From Fallopia convolvulus (taxonomy: Eukaryota > Streptophyta > Magnoliopsida > Caryophyllales > Polygonaceae): a stretch of 64,000 bases of DNA. A model generated the notes under the pieces. It was not told where the DNA came from, did no database searches, and saw nothing but the letters and a program-made list of their open reading frames with translations. Positions 58,561 through 64,000 of this stretch are shown in pieces. Both the position numbers and the translations under genes were made by a program. The stretch lies in NCBI GenBank assembly GCA_964016875.1, contig OZ024719.1, positions 64,613,224 through 64,677,223 on the forward strand, given 5' to 3'. The first letter of the stretch is position 1. Each line of letters opens with the position of its first letter.

Positions 58561-59390
58561 TACCATTTTTCGTTAGCTTCCTTCTCTTGTGCTTAATAAG
58601 CTCAACATCTTCCTTGTAGCTTATTGACACAACTTGTCTCCTCTTCTTCTTCTTTTTGTAGCCATTATACCCGTTGAACACTAAATAGATGAGTGATCTT
58701 TATGAGCTTCCACTCATGGGCTTGGATTAGCCCGATTAAGTTTGTGCAAATAATCAATACTTTGTTTTTCTCATCACAAAGAACCTTCCATGTAAGTTCA
58801 TCATGAAACTTATTTTCCATGTCTATAACATGAATGCCATGTGCCCTCAAGAAAATATCAATTTTCGCCTCGATCGCCACTATCTTTTTGTAAGGGGTTG
58901 TTCACAACAAGCAACAAGCTTATAAATATTTTTGTTTAGTCATCTAGACATACATATGACCCAATTTCATGAAGCTTGGCGTGGTTGATGTCATTCCCTG
59001 TAGTTGCTTTCAAATAAGCCTAAAATGCATTACAAGCTTGATCAATGTTTACAATTGGACCAATAGTGGTTCTAAAAAACCACTAACGAGGAGTACCTTG
59101 TCTTGGCCAATCCAATAGACTCTAAGACCACCAATAATAACACCTCTACGAGCACCCCCATGAGCACAACTATATATCTCCATGCATTGAGATAGTTGTT
59201 CATTGAGTCATCTACACCATTTGGTTGGATGTTATATGCTAGGATGTTCAAAATTTGAGAATTTTATGTGGATGCATGTATTTCTAATTGTTCCTGAAGT
59301 AGAATTTATAGACCATCCAAAATTTAGTTGATTTTCAGAGAGAGTTTTCATAGTAATAATTGAGAGAATGAGAGGTCGATTTAGGGTCAA
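58561..59390 (-). pseudogene. Unrecognised coding relic
   Basis: On the minus strand several short frames read like continuous protein with breaks. One (58880-58665) gives IDIFLRAHGIHVIDMENKF and VLIICTNLIGLIQAHEWKLIKIT. Pieces upstream include LKATTGNDINHAKLHEIGSYVC and RVYWIGQDKVLLV. Downstream a Lys/Arg-rich stretch follows (YKKKK, RRKLTKNGSYVIKCVG). I do not recognise the family. The breaks suggest a transposon or host gene relic. Confidence 0.4.
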
Positions 59391-59409
59391 AATTCCGAAA
59401 TTTAGTGGC

Positions 59410-59742
59410 TATTTGCGATACTGGCCTAAAGAGATATTTACGGGTTTAAGGGGCTACGTTGAGGAAGTGGGATGGGGTTGACGCGTGTATAGTCCTATGG
59501 GTATATCGTCACCTACAATGGGGAGTGGGCATAAGCTGAACAAAGGATTTGAGAAATCATGTATGAACAAGGAAATGCAGTTTGTGAGAACTAGCCATTG
59601 GATTTATGAGAATTTGAATGCAGATATGTTGTTGACTCATGCTGATAATCCTCAGTGTTATGATGTGAAGTTGTTCATAGATTTCAGGATAAAGCTAAAA
59701 TTTTGTTTGGATGGCCTGATGGCCAATTTGCTGATTGCTTGA
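59410..59742 (+). pseudogene. Neprosin gene fragment (last exon)
   Basis: The translation matches the last exon of the neprosin gene at 37979-39860 with changes: YWPKEIFTGLRGYVE, SCMNKEMQFVRT, HADNPQCYDVKLF. A TGA at about 59479 interrupts it and the C-terminus is frameshifted. Earlier exons are missing, while 3' flank similarity continues beyond the stop, which points to a DNA-level partial duplication. Confidence 0.88.
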
Positions 59743-59745
59743 TTT

Positions 59746-60991
59746 CAACTGTGGTTACAAAACTACCATAGTTAAATATCTAACCTAACCATGCATGTGT
59801 ACTTGAGTTTTTGACCCATTTGGTTGATTACTTGATTCCATCGTGCATTCGAGCTGCTTTTGGTGTTCCCATGGAGGCCCTCAACTAACAATCATCCTCT
59901 TTTTGGTTTGATGTTAATGAATAACTAGTGTTATTCTCGTACTTTGTACGGGTATATTTTAAAATAATTTTATTTCTAACTTATTATTTTAATATTTATT
60001 CGGAATAAATTTTCAGGATTGAATCTTACTTTCTTTAGTAATAATAATTATAAAATTTTAATTTGTTTAGAAGAAAAGAGTGGATGGTAGTTTTTGAGAT
60101 AGTGGGGAAGTGGTTAATGTAAAAGTGGATTAAAAAGAGAAATCGAAAATCAAAAAATATTTCAAATTTGTCATGTGGCTCAAATTTTTACAAAGACTTG
60201 ATTTTTGCTTTATATTTGTACTAGGGTAGATTGGCCCCACACCAATATGTCAAACCAACCCACTAAGCGATAAATGACTTTTTTTGGTTAACCATAGAGA
60301 TAAATTTCAAGTCGAATTAGTCCTAAAACTCATGAATGACTCAAAGTCTTGAGATATAAATCGTATTATATTATGTATATGATGGATCTAATGCCAGAAA
60401 AATGCTCAAGGAGTGCTTCTACATCTTTAGATAGGTTCAAAAAACAAAAAGGAAACAATAAAGAACTTCTGGATGGAGACGTGGGGAAGTATTGCTCTTT
60501 GCTACCTACCAATAATTGAAGCTTTCAACTTTCAACTCTACTTACTCTCAAACATTACATATATTCTATCATAAAATTATTTATCATAATAAAATTTCTG
60601 CAATGACCTTGGGTCACTGATTATTCTATGATTTCTACTGTTGATTAGGATCAATCATCAAAATAAAACTTGTATGCTAATATTTGCTGTGAAGATGTAT
60701 CTTGTGGGGAATAAAAAACCAGTTAATTTTCATGTGATATTTTTTTCCCAGAGTAGTAGTAAATTTCGTCTGATGAATGAGTCCTACCAAAAATTTAGCT
60801 GGATTTTATACCAATTGTTGTCTTCCATCTCTAGTTGGCACAGCCTTGTATTCCGTTAACGTGCTTGCCTGAATTCCACTTCTTCAACCCTTCAAATAAA
60901 GGCTAGAATCCATAAAACCCAGATGATCTGAAACCTGTTAAAACCCAAAGAAGAAAAACAGATAATCTAGAATCCAAAAACAAAGGAAAGA
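59746..60991. other. 3' flank of the neprosin fragment and upstream region of the tubulin gene
   Basis: Similarity to the neprosin 3' flank (40015-40130) resumes at 59865-59925 and again at 60248-60300, interrupted by about 310 bases that the original lacks. The last ~100 bases before 60992 are likely the tubulin 5' leader. No TATA box assigned. Confidence 0.45.
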
Positions 60992-62532
60992 ATGAGAGAA
61001 ATCCTACATCTACAAGCAGGGCAATGTGGGAACCAAATAGGCGGGAAGTTTTGGGAGTTGGTGTGCAAAGAGCACGGGATCGACGAGTCGGGAAAGGCGG
61101 TGGACTCGGAGTCGCATTTGGAGAGAGTGAATGTGTATTACAATGAGGTGAGCGGAGGCCGGTATGTACCAAGAGCGGTGCTAGTGGATCTTGAGCCGGG
61201 AACCATGGAGTCATTGAGAACCGGACCATACGGGCGCATCTTCAGGCCTGATAACTTTGTTCATGCTCAAAATGGAGCTGGGAATAATTGGGCTAAGGGC
61301 CATTATACTGAAGGGGCTGAGTTGGTTGACGCTGTTCTCGATGTTGTTAGGAAAGAAGCTGAGAATTGTGATTGCTTGCAAGGTAAGTATTGAGAGTGTC
61401 TGAATTAACAATAGAAACTATATATTGATCACATTCAAATGGATGAATTTTCAATGAATTATATGTTGGCTTGTTGGTAGGTTTTCAGCTGTGCCATTCA
61501 CTAGGAGGCGGCACGGGATCAGGAATGGGGACTCTTTTAGTGTCAAAGATCAGGGAGGAATACCCGGATCGGATGATGATGACGTTTTCCGTCTTTCCGT
61601 CTCCCAAGGTGTCAGAAACCGTGGTTGAGCCTTACAACGCCACCCTCTCGGTGCACCAGCTCGTCGAGAATGCAGACGAGTGCATGGTGCTTGACAACGA
61701 AGCCCTCTACGACATCTGCTTCCGTACTCTCAAGCTCAGCACTCCTAGCTGTGAGTCTTCTCCCTTCCTTCTCTTCTCATTTTATTTCCATCATAGATGA
61801 ATTCACATTTTACTTCAAACCTACAAGCCCTAATGTCAATGGTATTGATTACCGATTGTCTTTCGTGCAGTTGGTGACTTGAACCACCTCATCTCAGCCA
61901 CAATGAGCGGCGTAACATGCTGCCTCCGCTTCCCCGGCCAACTCAACTCCGACCTTCGAAAGCTCGCAGTCAACCTCATCCCGTTCCCTCGTCTCCACTT
62001 CTTCATGGTCGGTTTCGCCCCCCTCACCTCCCGAAACTCCCACCAATACACCTCCTCCTCCATCCCGGAGCTCAGCAGCCAAATGTGGGACGCCAAGAAC
62101 ATGATGTGCGCGGCAGACCCACGCCACGGGCGCTACCTCACCGCCTCCGCCATGTTCCGGGGCAAGATGAGCACAAAGGAAGTCGACGAGCACATCACCA
62201 ACGTCCAGAACAAGAACTCCTCGTACTTCGTCGAGTGGATCCCGCACAACGTGAAGTCAAGCGTCTGCGACATCCCCCACAAGGGGCTCCCGATGTCGTC
62301 GACGTTCGTCGGGAACTCAACCGCCATCCAGGAGATGTTCAGAAGGGTGTCGGAGCAGTTTACAGCCATGTTCAGGAGGAAGGCGTTTTTGCATTGGTAC
62401 ACTGGAGAAGGGATGGATGAGATGGAGTTTACTGAAGCAGAGAGTAATATGAACGATCTGGTGTCAGAGTATCAGCAGTATCAGGATGCTGACGCAGAAT
62501 TCGAAGAGGAGTATGTCGATGAAGACATCTAG
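60992..62532 (+). CDS. Beta-tubulin (divergent isoform)
   Basis: Three exons (60992-61382, 61481-61750, 61871-62532) encode 440 residues, and the two-intron layout is standard for plant beta-tubulins. The protein starts with the MREI tetrapeptide used in tubulin mRNA autoregulation. It has the GTP-binding GGGTGSGMG loop, and it polymerises with alpha-tubulin into microtubules. Compared with typical plant isoforms the N-terminal third and parts of the C-terminal half are unusual (ILHLQAGQCGNQIGGKFWEL, SGKAVDSESHLERV, RNSHQYTSSSIPELSSQ, ITNVQNKNSS). The C-terminal tail is short and acidic, ending EEEYVDEDI. The exon 3 coding sequence is notably GC-rich. Divergent isoforms like this are often pollen- or tissue-specific, but that is inference. 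Confidence 0.96.
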
Positions 62533-63140
62533 CCTACTGATGCTCATTTTTTCTTTCTTGTATTGAATGGAAACATTGCATTCATTTGTTCCCCTTGTAT
62601 TGTACCGTTTGATCAATGATGTTTATTTCTCAAAGCAAGAACTTGTGTTTTTTCTTATAATAACACCATGAAGATGACAGAAAAAGGTCAATAGAAGATG
62701 ATAGCAAAAAAGGGGGGCAAAACCGGGTGTGAAACCGACTGTACATAGATTTACAATCCAGAACAATTGCAATTCCTACTACCACATTAATTTACCCAAA
62801 CTTTCAGACTAAAATGGTAATTGCAATCCTGACTATGACAGTATAAAAAGCATCACAATTATTTGCCAGTTGGAAAGGCCAGTCATCCATTGTGATTTGC
62901 CAGTTGGAAAGGCCAGTCATCCAGCCACACGCGGACTAACCCAAACCAGCCTAAACTGTCCAAGAATGGCTGAAAGAATGCTTCATTTTGCCCAGATACC
63001 AGAAGCGCAATTCCTTTAGAAGCGGTATAGATTATAGAGTTCCCTTTTTTAAGAACTATGTAATTGACTACTCAGTTTGAAATAAACAGGAAATATGAAG
63101 ATCTCACCGAAATTGACTTCGATGTTTTTTTTTTTTGCTT
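62533..63140. other. Intergenic between tubulin and BSK genes, convergent 3' ends
   Basis: Holds the 3' UTRs of two convergent genes. A 34-bp tandem duplication lies at 62861-62924. Confidence 0.55.
62861..62924. repeat. Tandem duplication of a ~34-bp unit
   Basis: ATTTGCCAGTTGGAAAGGCC, continuing AGTCATCCA, occurs twice in direct succession with no mismatch seen. Confidence 0.9.
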
Positions 63141-63903
63141 TTAATTTGAGCCATTGTTCCTGTTGATTTCGAGAGTTGAAGCTTCTTGCATGGCTAGATG
63201 GGCCTCATTGTCCCTTCCCAATGCAAATAGTGCAACAGCCTGAAGGTAAGACGCAATGTGCCAAACGGGGGATATGGATTGTGCTTGTACTGCATCATTG
63301 AGAGCTTCCTGTGGCATTTCATTCATGAGGTAACACAGACTTCGGCGCGCATAAACTGTTGGAGATACCATTGTTCCGCCATCAATGAACTGAGAAGAAT
63401 ACAATCAAAAGAAACATGTCAGTCCCTTTTTTCATGTGCAAAAAGTACTAAACTGAAGTTGTAAGTGCACAACTTGAAAAAGTGTTGGATTGGCTTGCTC
63501 TCTTTCTACTCGAGAAGATGAGTGATGCCAACCATGATTTTAATGTAGGATATCAGAAGGCAAAAGTTGATGCAGAAGGCCCTTGTTTCCAGAATAGTGT
63601 CTTGGCTCGAGAAGCTTAAGTTTAAAATTCATCTTTCAAATCTTTATAGGATGCTCAGTAAGAAGTTGATAAAATTTCTATTAATAAAGTGAACTCAATC
63701 TTGTAGAAAACTAAACAGATGAAAGAATTATCACGACCCAGAAGAGGAATTCACAAATAAACATGAATAGCATAATAAAAAACACATGCCTGAGTATAAT
63801 TTTCGATTGCTGCTTTGAAATCCTTTTGCCTAAATGCAGAATCCCCCTTTTTCTTTGAGTTCAACGTCTCCTGCATCTGATTGGTCCACATCTGAAAAGA
63901 AAG
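63141..63903 (-). CDS. Brassinosteroid-signaling kinase (BSK) family, C-terminal TPR part (partial)
   Basis: Two minus-strand exons are visible: 63903-63790 and 63389-63141 (stop TAA at 63143-63141). The rest of the gene lies beyond 64000. The translation LSFQMWTNQMQETLNSKKKG, AIENYTQ|FIDGGTMVSPTVYARRS, then PQEALNDAVQAQSISPVWHIASYLQA is the tetratricopeptide end of plant BSK proteins, which are membrane-anchored receptor-like cytoplasmic kinases. The kinase domain is outside the window. The intron between the two exons appears to use a GC donor (CAG|GCATGTG). Bases 63904-64000 are intron. Which BSK paralogue this is cannot be told. Confidence 0.9.
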
Positions 63904-64000
63904 CTGCAACCATAATCCGAAGTGAAAACTCAATTCACTTGCCATGGCAAAGGTTCACATTTGATTCAAATCTTGATATTCTTATGATTGTTCAAAAAAT

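Noticed and set aside
61894..62420. Frames of 88 to 167 codons overlapping tubulin exon 3
   Set aside because: They are alternate-frame shadows caused by the GC-rich codon use of the tubulin exon.

Overview
The window is nuclear DNA of a flowering plant, most likely a eudicot. Coding regions are split by short GT-AG introns, intergenic DNA is AT-rich, and the protein families are plant ones: CH-lacking KIN-14 kinesin, DUF3527, BAH-TFIIS regulator, neprosin, three-exon beta-tubulin and a brassinosteroid-signaling kinase. The species cannot be named from the sequence alone. Exon models were built by hand from splice sites and reading-frame continuity, so internal junctions are more reliable than UTR ends.

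The left third (1-27,400) is gene-rich. It holds the 5' part of a BORCS6-like gene (minus), an F-box/LRR gene (6447-8012, plus), an 18-exon kinesin-14 gene (10382-15424, plus) with one U12-type intron, a tRNA-Asp / tRNA-Val / tRNA-Asp group, a DUF3527 gene (minus) and an AIPP3-like BAH-TFIIS gene (minus). A hAT-type element (556-1244) and a Mutator-like element (2696-3961) sit between the first two genes, each with an intact target-site duplication.

The middle (27,900-37,300) is mostly transposon debris: a copia RNase H fragment, LTR remnants, a DUF1985 relic, a tandem array of about 150-bp units, a copia 5' end, two Stowaway MITEs and another hAT-type element. One complete neprosin gene (37979-39860) follows.

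From 40,700 to 57,870 is a nested retrotransposon stack. An old Athila-like element (truncated LTR 40686-41906, gag remnant 53382-54887, LTR 54975-57866) is interrupted by a 10.2-kb Tat-type gypsy element (42992-53179, TSD CATAT). The outer LTR is itself interrupted by a 1.5-kb solo LTR (55487-56996, TSD ATTAA). The Tat-type element carries gag-pol on the minus strand and a separate open reading region on the opposite strand next to its 3' LTR, which in turn holds a GC-rich hAT-type insertion (45012-45406).

The right end returns to genes: a decayed neprosin 3' exon copy, a divergent beta-tubulin gene (60992-62532) and the 3' exons of a BSK-family kinase (minus, running off the end). I saw no bacterial-style operon, CRISPR array or defence system. 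The points most worth follow-up are the U12 intron with a probable AT-AA border, the antisense ORF in the Tat element, the transposon nesting, and an Athila primer-binding site that matches the tRNA-Asp genes of this same window.
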